From contig SGPM01000090.1 of NCBI GenBank assembly GCA_004802725.1, forward strand, positions 22,990 through 86,989: DNA of 64,000 nt, given 5' to 3'. Made by a program: the position numbers and the translations under genes. The DNA is from Antrodiella citrinella. Taxonomy: Eukaryota; Basidiomycota; Agaricomycetes; Polyporales; Steccherinaceae. Of this stretch, positions 45,940 through 57,655 are shown piece after piece. Below the pieces are notes generated by a model. The model searched no databases and was not told the DNA's origin. It saw only the letters and a program-made list of their open reading frames with translations. Positions within the stretch are counted from its first letter, which is position 1; each line of letters starts with the position of its first letter.

Positions 45940-46543
45940 ATGATGCCGCGTGTTCCGAGCAATTCTGGTAAGTTTCCGTTTGCCCAGACACACGGTCAAT
46001 TGTCTTACCTACTCGTTGCAGTGCTATCTTACAATGAACGCCGTACGATCCTCCGAAACGAGCTGCGCAACGTCGCTACCAGTAACCTAGGTTTGTCCGA
46101 TCCTACTTCTTTTTGCAGACGGTCTCACTCAATAGTATCATCTCATAGTGTCTATTACCGATGTTACTGTGCTCATGCGCTGGTCGTGGGCGATGGTATA
46201 CCATCATATCTTCATCCCACACCAAGTCATGCTCTTCGGCTGGCCGCGCAAGATCGAATTCGGCAGTCCAACCACCTTCAGCTCTGTGGATGTCCTGGAG
46301 CGCCTCATCGACCTGTGGCACACCGGCGAGATCTACTTTCGACGCTTGTCAAACAGACAGTTCACGGCCATGGTCGAGAACCCTCCCTCGCGGTTTGCGG
46401 CTATCCTGCCGCTGTCGTCTCGGTCAGATGCCAATGAGAAACGCCCCGTGAGACCTCCAGCGACTCGCAGCAAGATACTCAAGCCCGGACGGAAACAACC
46501 GAAGACGTCGAAGTATGTCTCTAAACGTCATCGCGAATTGTAG
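45940..46543 (+). CDS. small unrecognised protein (163 aa)
   Basis: I do not recognise the family. Three exons, 45940-45967, 46022-46090 and 46149-46543, join in frame with GT-AG introns of 54 and 58 nt (492 nt). The joins give SYNERRTILRNELRNV then VSITDVTVLMRWSWAMVYHH. The core has a hydrophobic/aromatic run followed by VMLFGWPRKIEFGSPTTFSS and VDVLERLIDLWHTGEIYF; the tail is basic (RSKILKPGRKQPKTSKYVSK). The first exon is the weakest part. The gene lies between two decayed BTB genes, so a mobile or lineage-specific origin is possible. Confidence 0.5.
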
Positions 46544-46777
46544 GGCCGCTGTACTTCACGGTGGATGATCCGGGATGCAGGATTTATGGTGTGGAGATTG
46601 ATTATGAATGACATTACATTGTTTCCTCGTTGGTGTTTCTGTGACTGCCAGAATAATCGCCCCACTAATGATCGATGAATTGAACTCCTGCATGATTTCT
46701 AACAAGTCAACTATATCCTATGCGATGCGTGCGACATGTGTACCAATATCAAGTCAATGAAGAGGTGAGAACACCAT

Positions 46778-47245
46778 CAGTGATCAGCATGGCTCAAACA
46801 AATGAACTACCACATCTACTTTTCTCTGCATTCTACATCTGCGCCCAACTTGATTGGAATGTTTTGGTCGACGGGCACACGGATACCGATGGCACGCTCT
46901 AGAAGTTATCTGCAAAATATTTGAAGAGGGTTTTGGTCGGCAAGGCGGATTTGGAGGGATGGTCCACGAAACAGATGGAATTCGCTCTCGTTGCACGATC
47001 TGGACCCGGGTACATGCAATACTATGGGGTATGCGCAGATATTATGTCGGCTTATCGAGCCGGGTATATCCATTGCAAACCGGAAGACGTAGGCCCTGAC
47101 GGTCTCATCGAAGCGACTTGGGTAGAATCTTTGGGTTTATGTCATATATGTGAAATGCAGTGACTTACGGGCGAGACTCTGGGACGCATTGGCCGAGGTG
47201 TTTCAGCTGGAAGACGTGGAATGGCCCATCGAGACCGAGGACTGA
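46778..47245 (+). pseudogene. truncated, decayed BTB-family gene
   Basis: The C-terminal half of the BTB family is recognisable: VISMAQTNELPHLLFSAFYI, CAQLDWNVLVDG, KLSAKYLKRVLVGKADL, then CHICEMQ and, one frame over, LRARLWDALAEVFQLEDVEW. The BTB half is absent. TAG at 46900-46902 replaces the conserved Trp codon (GTLxKLSAKYL against GTRWRLAEKDL and GICWKLSRKDL in the other copies). A frameshift lies near 47,158. It is on the opposite strand to the other two copies. Confidence 0.7.
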
Positions 47246-47667
47246 GGATGAGGACAGGTAGATTTTATTGTGGCTCAGTGTCCATGATACATTGTGTGGC
47301 AAGTTCTAGGGATACTTCACAATGGATCAACTGCCGCCCACAACTATCGGGCAGTCTGGTCGTCGTTCTTGGTAACGGAACACGTCGTTGCCGATGTTCG
47401 ACTGCGTTCGGTCGTGTTCTCGGCGGCGCGGTCGTGACGCACCGGAGATAAACATCCCAATAAGGATAAAATCCGGCGCTAGGAGGGTTTGTCAGCGGGT
47501 GCCGCAGTGACAGATCGGCGATGGCCGAGGTGGACACGCGTATGCCTGCGGCCCAGTGGCCGGCGCTAGTCCAAAGGTGTTTTGTGCTTTCGACCATCAT
47601 CATCTCCGCTGTCTTTCGTCCTCTCCTCGTCGTTGCCAACGTTGATCTCACCACGCTCGTCGCCATC
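47246..47667. other. upstream region of the bZIP gene
   Basis: An ATG at 47521 is in frame with the bZIP protein and no stop intervenes, so a longer N-terminus is possible. No other gene was seen. Confidence 0.45.
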
Positions 47668-49835
47668 ATGCAGGTCGACAACCCCCTCAACTTCAACTTC
47701 CCCTCTCATCCTGCCTTTGAGGACTTTTTCAATATGGATCTCCTCGCAGGTCCCTCCAGTGGCGCTGCTTCCAGCTCGCGCTCATCATCCAGCTCTCCCT
47801 CCAACACGTTCTCACCGCTGCCTCCGACACCTCCCAACGAGTTCATGGCTCACGAGCCGTCTACAAACCCCTTCTTCAACTTCCTGGACGACGACTTTAA
47901 CACAACAAAGATCGACCCCCTCGCACCTCCTCCTGCCACCTCGGCACCTTTTGACTTTTTAGGCGCTTTCCCCTCTGCTGCAGAACTGCAGAGTAGCAGC
48001 CCCGGGGCAGGTGCTGGCGCTGCAACAAGTCCGTCAGTGGGAGATTCTCCTGTTGGCATCGACCCCCAGCTGGTTGGGACCCCGGCCACTGCGAAAGATA
48101 TGAGCGAATTCGGAGAAGAGGAGGATCATTCTCCATCTCTCGAAGATGACATGGAGGACATGGAGGACGATTCCGTCGATAGTCCGTCTCCCTCTGAGGA
48201 AGCGCTCCTCGAGCCTCACAAGGTGGGAGGCCGAGGCAAGAACGCTCGCAAGGGCACAGTTCAGTCTGGCGGCATCGTTAAGAAGTCTACCGCCACCTCT
48301 TCAGTCGTAAAGGAGAAGAAGGATCCTGGTCCTGGCATAATGTCCACGACTTCCGTCGAGCCGGATGATTGGCGACCCACCCCTGAAGAATACAAGAAGA
48401 TGTCCCCTAAGGAGAAGCGCCAGCTCCGCAACAAGATCAGCGCAAGGAATTTCCGTGTGAGGCGCAAGGGTCAGTGTCTTTCTTCTTATCCTTGCTTGTT
48501 TCTGACTGAACCATTGTTCAGAGTACATCACCACCCTGGAAGGCGACATCGCCGAACGCGATCGCCTAATTGACCACATTCGCACCGAGCTTCTCGGCTC
48601 CAAGTCTGAGAATTCCGCTTTGAGGCAGGAGATTCATGCATTGAAGAAAGCTCTCCTCGAGGGCCGCGGTCTTCCCACAACGCCTGTCCTTCCTCCTCCT
48701 GCTCCACTTTCCAGTGTATCCGCCTCCGCTGCCTCTACTTCCAAGCCTACCACGAAGAGCCCATTGATGACACCCAACATTCACAAGGATCTTCCAACAT
48801 CACCTCGTCTCGGCGCTCGCAACTTCTGGGGTGGCGCTACTGCTGCCAATCTGGGTGGCTTTGGCGGTATCACTCCTGTTCATACCACCCTCATCCCCGA
48901 ATGGGGAAGCGTGTTGTCAGGCAAGCCCGTCGCCGCCAACGCGGAGAGACGCAGCCCTCCTCTGCAGGAGAATATCAACCCAGGGCTCAACTTACCGTTG
49001 GGATCGCAGAACGCACAGCAACCTGGGTCGCAATTGCCGCTCAATCCCTTTGACTTCTTCGCCGACAAGAATATGTTCACACTGAAGAGTATGGAAGAGT
49101 AAGTCATTCCGTCCTCCACGGGAGTCTCATTAGTCTAATGATCTTCTCACTAGTTACCGCATGCAACTCTGGACCAGGATGGGCCAACAACAGGCGCAGC
49201 ATCGCCAGATGCAGCAGCAGCAGCAGGTCACTACCCCTTCGTCGTCGCCTTCCCCTTCAGCGCCCACCGGTCTTGCATCGAATATGCGCCCTCACTTCTT
49301 CGCTGCCAAGCAGTCATCTACCATGTCGGCACTGCTATCTGGAAAGTCAGTCTCGGCTTATCCGTCGTCACCTTCTTCACCTCCGATGTCGTACCAAACG
49401 CCACTCGCCTCATCTTCAGCACACAACGCTCCAAGCCATGCGGAGCAACAGGCTATGCTCGCTGCGTCGATCGCTTCGCAAACGCTGGTACGCAAACTCG
49501 GAGGTGCATTTTGGGATGCATTCTCCGGCGGTTCGTCGTCCTCTGTTGGTACTTCTGGTACCAGACCCTGGGATGCCGATAAGGTGCGCAAAGTGTTGGA
49601 AGGCAAGGCCGTCGTCCGTATCGTCGACGTAGAGCCTGTTCCCGAGAAGGTCATCAAGCGGCCGTCGTCGCCAGCTAGCTCGGTCGTCGATCGCATGGCT
49701 TCCATGTCTCTTGATACCGGCATGTCTTCTAACTCTTCCTCCCCTGCCCTGCCATCAACGTCTTCGGACAAAAAGGCATGCATGAGCAAGGCCTGTAGTA
49801 TTCTGGAGGATGGGTTGCGGAATATGCACCTGTAA
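47668..49835 (+). CDS. bZIP transcription factor (686 aa)
   Basis: A nuclear DNA-binding regulator. The 3 exons are 47668-48469, 48522-49098 and 49154-49835 (2,061 nt). The basic region NKISARNFRVRRKEYI straddles the first intron (residues about 255-270). It runs into a leucine zipper LEGDIAERDRLIDHIRTELL then SENSALRQEIHALKKALL (about 273-310). The N-terminal half is rich in S, P and acidic residues (EDDMEDMEDDSVDSPSPSEE), consistent with an activation domain. The C-terminal half has a Gln-rich patch (RMGQQQAQHRQMQQQQQ) and S-rich stretches. The intron exactly inside the basic region recurs in fungal bZIP genes. Which pathway it controls cannot be read here. An upstream in-frame ATG could add 49 residues. 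Confidence 0.93.
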
Positions 49836-51305
49836 GGGTACCAGGATTGACACGGTGTCGTGTGGACATGAGGGTACTCATCAAAAGAAAGAAGTTTTAA
49901 TATTGTAAGTATTTGATAGCACCTCACAATGTAGACGTTGCACACTGAGGACTATTCGTAGCTAGCTTTTCTAATTCGACTTGAGAAAGTTTCGTGTGTC
50001 GTTTCCGTCAAGCGTCTTTTCGTGCTCCACTTTATCTGTTCTGTTGCTTGTCATCCCCACCCTCGTTAGCCTATTTTCTCTCCGGCTGTGTCTGCCTCCC
50101 CTGTGTCTACAATCCCACCTCCATCACTCGCTCTCTCTTTCCCGCTCCGTCCCTTATCATCTCGGTCGCGTTCTTGAAGTCTCGTTCATCCCATCCCATC
50201 TGCATATGCCATCATTGAATCTCGCTACTCTTGTTCGATACGTCGTAGTATGGCCTCTCGTCTCTTTCTCTCTGTCTCTTGTCGTCGCCATCGTTTCGCG
50301 AATACTCAGAATATCTGTTTACACAGAAAATGGTCTGATTAATTAATGACAATCAACTGTTGCATATGTATATACTGTCTCTTGTGAAAATTGTCGCGCA
50401 GACAATCCTGCTGCTAATGACGTTGACCTCGGTATCATGTTGAGCATAGGTTTGATGGTCTCGAAACCAGACGGAACTCGCACCCAACCATCACATTAGA
50501 CCACGGTGGTTGGGTGCGAATCCGCGGCAGGCACGAGACCAAGGTTTGAGTATTTCACGACATTCTGATCTAGGAGAGCGATAGATGTGCTGTTATTACC
50601 TTGGCAGCATGAGTCGCCGCAACGCTCACCTTGACCGTTATCGAACCTCAACATTCATCCAGAAAATATGCACCATGTGCGCGACCGGATGGAAGCACCG
50701 TTGGTACTTCGGGGTAAGGGATATTCTCGTCCAGGCCATGGTCCCATGGCACCGATCACGTATGCCCCTCTGTCGCGCTGCGAACGCCCGACAACCAGGC
50801 AAAAGACCACTGTCACTATGAGGGTACACAAAGTCCTCAGTCTTGACTCTAGAGAAAATGGAGAGAGATCTCTACTCACCAAGTAAGCCATATACCAGCA
50901 CTCACCGGTTGAAACGTTGAAGCTAGTGATCATTAGCGTCCGCTATGCGACCGAACTTCAACGTTCACTGCTTGCGAATAAGCAAGCACACATTCGCTCA
51001 AGCGCACAAACATTCTTTCCACTCATCGGGGAAGTACGTGGGCATAATCTTTTCAATCTTCCAAAACCCAGCGTCGTACACGGTACAGGCCGGGGCGTAA
51101 TGTCCTCGTGATTCAGAATATGATTTGTAATTTGTGTGGTGGTCCACAGTAACATGCGTATGAAGTATGCGTACACGTAGATATCGAAAGCGAGAAAACA
51201 GGCAATGTAAGGACGGGGTAAACGTAAGTGTATGTAGCAAATCCGAACGAATAATCAAAGTCTAATCAGAAAGCAGAACAACGTCAGACCAGGACCGCGA
51301 AAACC
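49836..51305. other. 1.5-kb intergenic stretch with a palindromic repeat
   Basis: Between the convergent ends of the bZIP and HMG-CoA reductase genes. It holds the inverted repeat at 50456-50541. Pyrimidine-rich sequence runs about 50,030-50,290. No gene seen. Confidence 0.5.
50456..50541. repeat. 86-bp inverted repeat related to the palindrome at 60.3 kb
   Basis: The ends GGTCTCG / CGAGACC and the inner arms TCGCACCCAACCA / TGGTTGGGTGCGA are perfectly complementary. The left arm shares the pattern TCTCG..ACCAGAC.GGAAC.CGCACCCA with the palindrome at 60280-60329. Confidence 0.75.
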
Positions 51306-54300
51306 TCACAACTTCTCTGGCGTCTCCATTGGCACGTTCACCACATCCGTCGACGCCGACGCTGACGGCGCCACAGGCGGAAGCAGCCCCCGTGACTCCT
51401 CGTGATTCGTCTTTGCAACTGGTGGCGACCAGAACGCGTCTTGGCTCGCTCCCGGGGTACCAGGTCCAGGCGTCGCTGGTCTCGACGCTGGTCTTGACGC
51501 CGCAGGGGTGTTCAGTTGCGAGCGGTTGTGTGCCAAGTGCGCTCGGACTAGGTGACCGGCAGCGAGGGCGCTGATGAGGGAAAGTTCGCCTGCCATGACG
51601 GCGGCTGCGATGATACGGGCGAGTTGTTGTGCGTTCTGACCAGGGTTCGTTTCGTGTGCGCCCTTAACACCGAGCATATCGAGGACGGCTTGTTGAGGTC
51701 CGAGAATGGTGCCTCCGCCAACAGTGCCGACTTCAATGCAAGGCATTGTAACAGTCATAAGCAGGTCCTCGCCTTTGTTCGTTCTGGCTAAGATATCAGT
51801 CATCATGTCATTCCATAACAACGAAAAGAACTTACGGCTCCATGAGAGTCATGCAGTTGGAGCTCTCGACGTTCTGCGCAGGATCTTGTCCAGTAGCCAA
51901 GAACACAGCAGTAAGGATGTTCGCGGCGTGGGCATTGAATCCACCAACGGATCCTGCCATAGCACTTCCAACCAAGTTCTTCTTCGTGTTCAAATTGCAG
52001 AGCGCCTCAACGGTCGTCTTCAGAACGGACTTGACGATCTTTCCAGGGATGACAGCCTCGGCGACGATGCTCTTGCCACGACCCTCAATCCAATTGATGG
52101 CGGCGGGCTTCTTGTCCGTGCAGTAATTACCCGACAACGCGAGGACGACCATCTCTGGGAAGTACTTGGATAGCACATCCAACGCCTTCTCCGTCGCTTT
52201 CGAGATCATATTCATACCCATGGCGTCACCGGTACGCGTCGCGAAGCGTACGAACAGCGTGCGTCCAGCCATGGCCATCTTAATGTTCTGAAGCTTAGCG
52301 AATCGGGATGTTGACTCGAACGCCTCCTTGATGATCGCGTAGCCATCTTCAGACTCGATCCACGCCTTAGCGTCAGCGGCAACAACGATGGACGGGAAGT
52401 CGATAGCAGGTCCACGGGTCATGCCGTCGTAGGTGAGCACAGTTGTAACGCCACCGCCTGCATTCAGGGCCTTGCAACCACGAGAGGTGGACGCAACGAG
52501 GGTGCCTTCGGCGGTGGCCATTGGAATAGGGTAAGAAGCACCGTCGATCTTCAAAGGTCCAGCGACACCGAGGGGGAGAGGCATGTAGCCGATGACGTTC
52601 TCGCAGCAGGCACCCATGACACGAGAGTAGTCGTAGCCGATCATTGGGACTTCTGAATCTTCAAGCGTCTTAGTACGGGATGCTCGTGCTGAGAGATATT
52701 GTCAGTAAACACACGAGGAATTCTGAGAGCAAGGAGACGTACAGATCAAAGCCCGACGAATGGAGACGGCCCGCTCGAAATCGCCTAGCATCTTCTCCAA
52801 AGCGTACGCCGCGATCTTGCCAGTCTGAGACAACAAAATAACCTCCTCGTCGTTGAGCATGGCCAAAGATACAGAAACAGGCCGGGGTCCGTTCTCAAAG
52901 ATCTCAACACATTCCTCAAGTGACCGCATGGGGCCATCGTAGACAGGCTTGGGTGTAGGTGCAGGAGAAGGAAGGGTCACCCTGGTGGACTCTGCTCGCA
53001 AACGCAGGTCGACACGGTCGAGATCAACGGGCAGACTGAGCTTCTGTAGGGAGCGTTTCCTGGGTGCTTCTGGTTCTTGTGGGGCGACAACCGGAACGGT
53101 GGGAGCAGGTTGTGGTGACACAGGCGCGGTGGCGACGATCGCTGCAGAAGCCAAAGCGAACATGGCTCCCTTGGAGGACGACTCTTCAACCTTTTCATCG
53201 CTGTCGTCTCCTTTGGAGAAACGGACACCACGGCCACCAATAGCACGGACGGGGAGCTTGAGAGCGAGACTAAGACCACTTCCAGCTGCAATACCCTTCA
53301 GGAGATACCCGTTCAAAGCAACACTGAGGGAGAGCAAAACGACAATCCACTTGGAGATGACGGGATCACCGACGAGTGACGTCCAGCTCGACATGAACGA
53401 GTCAAAGGTGGTCGGTGGTACCGTGGCAGGAGTGGCAGGGTGATACTGAGGCTGAGTGGAGAAGAGGGAATGGAGAGAACCAAGGATGCTTGTGTGGGTC
53501 GCCACATTGGGAAGGATATGAATGTAGACAGGAGGCGCGACTTTCACGTACAATGCGCTCTCGCCGTCAACAGCGTTCTCGTCCTGGGCGAGGATATCAA
53601 GAATGCTTGAGATAGACCCTGCAGAAAGATCGACGCGAGGAATGACAGCAACATCAGTGGGACGGAAGATGTCGTTCTTGCGAGCGATCGTGGTGGCCGG
53701 TGTGAGTGTGGTGCAGAAGTTCAGGATGTGGAGAGTGAGGAACGAGGCGAGCTGAGAAAAGGGTCAGCAAAAACCCCACGTGAAAGACGATACTCCACTC
53801 ACCACCAAGAGCTTGAGCCGAGACATGGGGTTCTCCTCGATGTCGGACGCTTTCTTGCCATCGACCAACAACGCACCCTTCACCCCCAGCAACTTCCCAC
53901 TCAGACCACTCGGCTTCTTGACTTCAGGTACGAGTACCGGAGCAGCCACACTCACAGATCGTACGAGAGCTGGCTTAATGGAAGGCGAAGGGGTCGGCGA
54001 GTCCTGGGATTTCCTCAGCGCGCGAACCATCTTGATCCTTCTCACTTCGACCATGATCGTTAAAACCGCAGTGTAGAAGCTGCTGAGCATAATGCAGTCA
54101 AGAATCATGGCAACGGCAGCGAGCGCACAGAACTCTTTGAGACCACCAACATGGCTGTAAGCACCGACGAGAAGCACAGCGATCTCCAGTGCGTAGTCTC
54201 GCACGATGGAGTTGCCTGTACGATCAAGAGCTTCAAGAACAACCTCGCCTGCGGGCTTCATCACTTGCTGTTGACCTGCAGCGCCTTCCCGGGGCGGCAA

Positions 54301-55689
54301 AGGTGTAAGAATGTGTTCGTGCTTCATGACCTCACGTGCCAAACGGAGGGGTTTCTCAAATCCGACGGTGCATACCAAAAAGGGCAATGCCTCAGATAAG
54401 GCGACAGGGTCGAGAGGGATGTTCAGGGGCGCGCAGAGGGCCAGCGTGAACAGAAAGGCGGTGACGGAGGACATGAAGATACCGGTGGACAGCCAGAAAT
54501 TTGAGCCAAGGGCGCGCGAAGAGAAGAACAAGCGCAAGAAAGTAGTGTGCATCAGGATGTAGCCAATGAGAACGAGGAGAATGTCCAGAGAGTCCGCTTT
54601 CTGTGATGTGACGTCAGCATGCGCCCACACATGGCATATCACAATTGCTCACCTTTGCGAGCTCCCAGAAGCGCATAACGGACGCCCGGAGCGCGTACGC
54701 GATCCATCTGCTGCTCTGCATGTTGCCAATGGACGTTTCGGCTTTCATTTTGTAGACCTCGTAACGGATACCATCGTCGGATGGGAATGCTGTTTCACGT
54801 TTCAACGCGCTGGTCCATTCTTCCCTGGCACCGGCCTTGAATGTCAGTGACAGTACGGCGGAATGTGGCGTTCTTGAAGTTGTAGTGGTGAAACATTTCG
54901 ACGTCAAATTGGAAGTCGAGGAATAGCAGAGGGATGGGTATGTCGCGCCAGATACGGAGGGGAATGCATGGACCAGGACGTCACTGATTTCTGCGACCGA
55001 AGACGTATCAATGCTCAAGTCCGGGAATGCCTACACGAATAAAATAGCAATTAGTAGCAGTACAGGAGGGGTATGACGGGAGAAGAAGGTACGACCGTCT
55101 CAAGGAACGCATTCCCAAGGTGACGATTGCACCATTCGGACGATTAAACATTACCCTGATGCCGAAGCAGCCAGCATCAAAAGTTGTGATGCTAGGTGTG
55201 ATGCCACAGGGAATCTGATGCCACCATAGTGTCCTGCTAAAATCGAGACTTGAGGCGAGCTAAACTAGCCTCGTGCAGCAGGACATGTGCACAGGGCTGC
55301 AAATTTGCACGTAGCTCAGAAGTAGTAGCACGCCACAACGAACGTAGAAAAGAAAAGACAGAACCAATGATGGAAGATTTGCTCACTTTACGTGTCTTGT
55401 CGTCCAATGAGAAAACTACCTGCTGCAACTCGATAGCACGGTCGCTATCCTCAGGATGCTTGAACGCCTGAACCCAATCCCTCTCACTGACACCGACCCA
55501 TTTTCCACCTGACAAATGGGCATGCGCTGGTCGGAGTGTTGCAGGGAATGTCGGTGCGAAGAATGACGAGTGTTTGATGGCAGCAAGGATGTGGAAGTAG
55601 GCGAGGGTGGCAAGTACGCAGACGAACACAATGGTTTCGATGGGGGAGAAGGCGGATTGGAAGGCCAACGGGCGCACTATAGCACGCAT
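51306..55689 (-). CDS. HMG1: 3-hydroxy-3-methylglutaryl-CoA reductase, class I with sterol-sensing domain (1,272 aa)
   Basis: The rate-setting NADPH-dependent step of the mevalonate pathway, in the ER membrane. The 6 exons (minus) are 55689-55387, 55030-54653, 54600-53803, 53751-52743, 52688-51836 and 51783-51306 (3,819 nt). The N-terminus has a membrane segment ([17 protein letters not shown]). Residues about 228-400 form the sterol-sensing domain ([20 protein letters not shown]). A linker leads to the catalytic domain from about residue 740. Catalytic residues are visible: Glu in [10 protein letters not shown], Lys in [11 protein letters not shown], Asp in TGQDPAQN and His in [18 protein letters not shown]-loop sequence [16 protein letters not shown] and [20 protein letters not shown] are also present. 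The C-terminal tail is P/S/A-rich. Intron 1 is 356 nt, about six times the usual length here. The sterol-sensing domain suggests sterol-regulated turnover. Confidence 0.97.
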
Positions 55690-57404
55690 CTTGATAGTGG
55701 GTCGAGAGGAGAAGGAATCACTAGGCCGATTAGAGGTCGTTAAGTAGTGACGACTGGGTATCTATTGAGCAGAAAAAAGACAAGAACATGAGTGTTCACG
55801 TTGGCGGACTAGAGTGACACGAGGATAGATAAAGGTCGTACTTACGTTGTGAGGAGGATTAGTCCTTGAAGAGCCCTAGCTCTCCGGGATTGTGGTATAT
55901 AAACGAAACACCTCTAAGGTCAGGATCAAATGGCGTTAGTAAGTAGTATAAAGATATGGAGAGATGGCCGTATTCGAATGAGGAATGAACGACGGCGACC
56001 TGGTCAGAGTTGCTGAGCAGGAAGACCACTTCTGCAAAAATCCCAATCGAACGACTTTTGCTGCCTATTGTGACTTGCCTTATCGGGACAATTATTTATA
56101 CTGATGCCAAAATAGCCAAATAATCCGAGCTTCCTTAAAAACTGCGCACGCAGAGAGCAACGTTGGTCGAAGACGTGCGAAAAATGAGGTGAGGGTGACC
56201 AAGGGTGATATGAGGACGTCGACGCTACTTATTATGAAGACTTGGGAACTATATGTCTCACTGTCTGCTCCGTTCCGGTCTCGTATGGAGCGCCAAAGCC
56301 CTTTTGTCTCGTAATTTGACTCTCCATTCACGTCCAATCTCAAACTTCAACTTCATCGACATGATGGAGAACTTCATCTCATACCCGTTCGCCCGCTGCT
56401 TGCGCCACACTGCGTGTGTGACACTTGCTGTGCATCTTGTGTCGATGCGGTGGCTGCGCACCGCCGGTTACTCGTCCTAACTTGCCGTCCATTCTTTCAT
56501 TCTTTCGGTCTGTCGGTCTGTATCTGTACCGGTAAATGTACAACATATGCCGGTGCGTAATGATGCCAACTTTACAAGTGCTTACGGCTGACTGGAACAG
56601 ACTGGAACGCGAACAAAGCTTCGGAATGCAATAAACTACATATCTAAAGAACGGTTTGTCGCCGAATGGGCGCCTATTATCATTGAGTTGTTGCGTTCCA
56701 TCCCACTATCTGAACTTTGAAGGGCGCATCTTCCTGGACTCGAACGCCCAGTGTCTTCCTGTAGCGCTTCATCGGAAACAGACGACTGACTAATGGCACG
56801 ACATCTTTCGCCGTCTCCGTGATGATTGGACAGCACATGCATCGTGGAACGTCGTTCGAAAGACCTCAGCGTCCGAGAATACCCAAGTACCGATGAACTG
56901 AATAGACCACGGAATCGCGCGGTGATTGACGTATGTATCTGGCAGGCAATGTTCCTCTGCAGGGATGTTAAGTATGACTATGTAAGTGCCTTTGCTTACT
57001 ATAGTGATTTGAAGCTGAGAACGTCTTGGATTATCGCACGTCGCAGATCATTGCCAATGCCATGTAATCATTGGAATGTTCAAGGGTCCGCTATTTCCAA
57101 GCAATTGCCAGAAGAGTAACTCTTCAGTACTTCAGTGCTTCCCAACATCGGGCAGGGCAGGTTCGGTGTTTGAATATGAATAGGTAGCCTTGATATGGTG
57201 AGGATCGTACCTGACATATGTTATCTTCCTCCCTCGGGTCAATACCTTATGGCCATCTCTTCGTTCTGGTATCGGAAGAATTTGTCTGTCAGTCCACTCT
57301 CGCTCCCGTCGTGATTACACAAAGAGAACTGAAGGTGCGTCTTTCGGCTTCCCCAACAGCTTTGGTTGATCAGACCGCCGAGATATCTTTACAGCTTTCA
57401 CAAG
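55690..57404. other. upstream region of HMG-CoA reductase, no gene seen
   Basis: About 1.7 kb. A TATATAAA-like stretch near 55,896 may belong to the HMG-CoA reductase promoter. No coding gene was recognised. Confidence 0.45.
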
Positions 57405-57655
57405 ATGTCCGCCCAGACTGTTCAGACTGTCTCTGCCGCAGATGTTCAGGTTCACTTCGACAACCCTCCTCCCCAGCCCCATGGCTCAGGTACGTCTTGA
57501 CATTCATCTCAGGCTCGATTACTCGACCATACGGAAGTCGTAGAATATATCTGGGAGAACCCAAGCCGTGATAGGACATTGACTTGAAGCTCTACGCCGG
57601 TCTCTTTCATGACATCGTCCAGCGTTCTCCCCCAGAGGTCCGCAAGACTCCGGCT
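57405..57655 (+). pseudogene. possible small decayed gene
   Basis: ATG at 57405 opens TVQTVSAADVQVHFDNPPPQ. A 48-nt intron (57490-57537) then leads in frame into VVEYIWENPSRDRTL. There the frame breaks: TTGAC appears duplicated (ACATTGACTTGAAG), and only the shifted frame continues as LKLYAGLFHDIVQRSPPEVR. The family is not recognised, and whether the frame break is real cannot be decided without a homologue. Confidence 0.35.

Noticed and set aside
51306..51600. A separate short gene in the C-terminal tail region of HMG-CoA reductase
   Set aside because: The plus-strand frame is antisense to the proline/serine-rich tail, which continues in frame from the catalytic domain.
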